Shown in pieces: positions 63,486-64,000 of a stretch of 64,000 nt of DNA. The DNA is from Bacteroidales bacterium (GTDB lineage: Bacteria; Bacteroidota; Bacteroidia; Bacteroidales; F082). Location: positions 1 to 64,000 of the forward strand of contig JAFSJF010000103.1 of assembly GCA_017439405.1 (NCBI GenBank). The letters run 5' to 3'. A program made the translations under genes and the position numbers. The notes below the pieces were generated by a model. It had not been told where the DNA came from, made no database searches, and was given only the letters and a program-made list of their open reading frames with translations. Positions within the stretch are counted from its first letter, which is position 1. Each line of letters starts with the position of its first letter.

Positions 63486-64000
63486 TCAAACAAACTTCTC
63501 AATCCGGCACTCGTGCTGCTTCGAGTCGCGGTCGTAGGTAATTCCCACAAGCAGCAGGTTGTCAACGTATTGAGCAACTTTGGCTGGATATTGCCTCCGT
63601 TTGATTTGCTCAATGGCAGTGTCAACGGCCTTGTCGTATTTCAGTTCGATAACGATGGCGGGGCTGTCGACGTTCTTGCGCGGGATGAGCACCAAATCCG
63701 CGAAACCCTTGCCCGTGGCCAACTCGCGATGGATAATATAGTCGTTGGAGGCGTAATAGTAGGCGATGCTCAGCACACAAGCTAATGAATTTTCGTCATT
63801 GTAGCTCAAGATGCTCGTGTTCTCGTCGTGGGCGGCATCCACGCCACGCGCCACGGACTCTTCGTCGCCACGAAGCGTGGCCTGAAGGAGTTGCTTGGAT
63901 TTTTCAATGGAATCAACGATATGGTTCCAGTTGTTCTGTTTAACGGCGTTGACCATCTCGCCTGCCACCTCTCGATTGGGTATGTAGCACTCGCTCTCTT
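63486..64000 (-). CDS. AAA-ATPase_like / PD-(D/E)XK nuclease domain protein (copy 2, cut by window end)
   Basis: The C-terminal about 171 residues of a second member of the 42116-43687 family, including FADLVLIP, AIVIELKYD and QIKRRQYP of the PD-(D/E)XK domain. The frame stays open to base 64000 (ESECYIPNREVAGEM before the first in-frame ATG), so the gene continues beyond the window. Nucleotide identity with copy 1 is high in patches. Confidence 0.88.
   Translation of the reverse strand, partial: ESECYIPNREVAGEMVNAVKQNNWNHIVDSIEKSKQLLQATLRGDEESVARGVDAAHDENTSILSYNDENSLACVLSIAYYYASNDYIIHRELATGKGFADLVLIPRKNVDSPAIVIELKYDKAVDTAIEQIKRRQYPAKVAQYVDNLLLVGITYDRDSKQHECRIEKFV

Overview
The window reads as a chromosome segment of a Bacteroidales bacterium (phylum Bacteroidota). 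The evidence is many -7 boxes of the form TAnnTTTG just upstream of genes, a short primary sigma factor without region 1.1, a secreted protein with a type IX secretion (T9SS) sorting domain, an Fe-type superoxide dismutase with Bacteroidales-like motifs, and accessory families common in this order (DUF4143 and AAA-ATPase_like/PD-(D/E)XK ATPases, AlbA_2 proteins, small XRE-like proteins). The genus cannot be told. I saw no rRNA, tRNA, CRISPR array, transposase or phage gene.

Layout. 0-2.3 kb: a membrane-spanning Kelch/AraC regulator, then a gene graveyard (a GcvP tail and a gutted DUF4143 ATPase). 2.3-14.2 kb: housekeeping genes (clpC, CCA-adding enzyme, miaA, recA, TPR lipoprotein, nucleoside kinase, phosphohexomutase, mltG). 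14.4-19.5 kb: a two-gene restriction-modification system in which the methyltransferase motifs appear split between the two proteins. 19.6-29.5 kb: degP/htrA, rpoD, sodB, a MATE pump and nnr, mixed with a truncated DUF1016 gene, a truncated WYL regulator, an intact MazF-type toxin-antitoxin pair and a GNAT toxin-antitoxin pair whose toxin is frameshifted. 29.7-33.1 kb: thrS-infC-rpmI-rplT, with infC lacking any ATG/GTG/TTG start. 33.2-36.4 kb: a large T9SS surface protein. 36.8-39.7 kb: an antitoxin with a PIN toxin broken by a stop codon, then topB.

The most unusual part is 44.4-57.1 kb, one minus-strand operon of ten genes. In order of transcription it encodes a small secreted protein, a von Willebrand A (vWA) lipoprotein, a three-helix membrane protein, a tubulin/FtsZ-superfamily protein, a 1145-residue protein with an actin/Hsp70-type ATPase in its C-terminal half, two membrane-anchored coiled-coil proteins that share a C-terminal domain, a lipoprotein with an SNase-like fold fused to a trypsin-like protease, an unrecognised cytosolic protein and a membrane-anchored formylglycine-enzyme-fold protein. 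The predicted topology is a cytosolic pair of cytomotive-type NTPases joined by bitopic proteins to vWA, protease and FGE-fold domains outside the inner membrane. It looks like an undescribed, or at most barely described, trans-envelope machine. It is visibly more AT-rich than its surroundings.

This operon lies between two direct copies of a block made of a Kef-type antiporter and an AAA-ATPase_like/PD-(D/E)XK protein (39.8-43.7 kb and 61.1-64.0 kb). After the operon come a small XRE-like gene with a long possibly structured leader, an AlbA_2 regulator and a DUF4143-type ATPase with three iteron-like sites at 33-bp steps upstream of its promoter. The last gene runs off the window.
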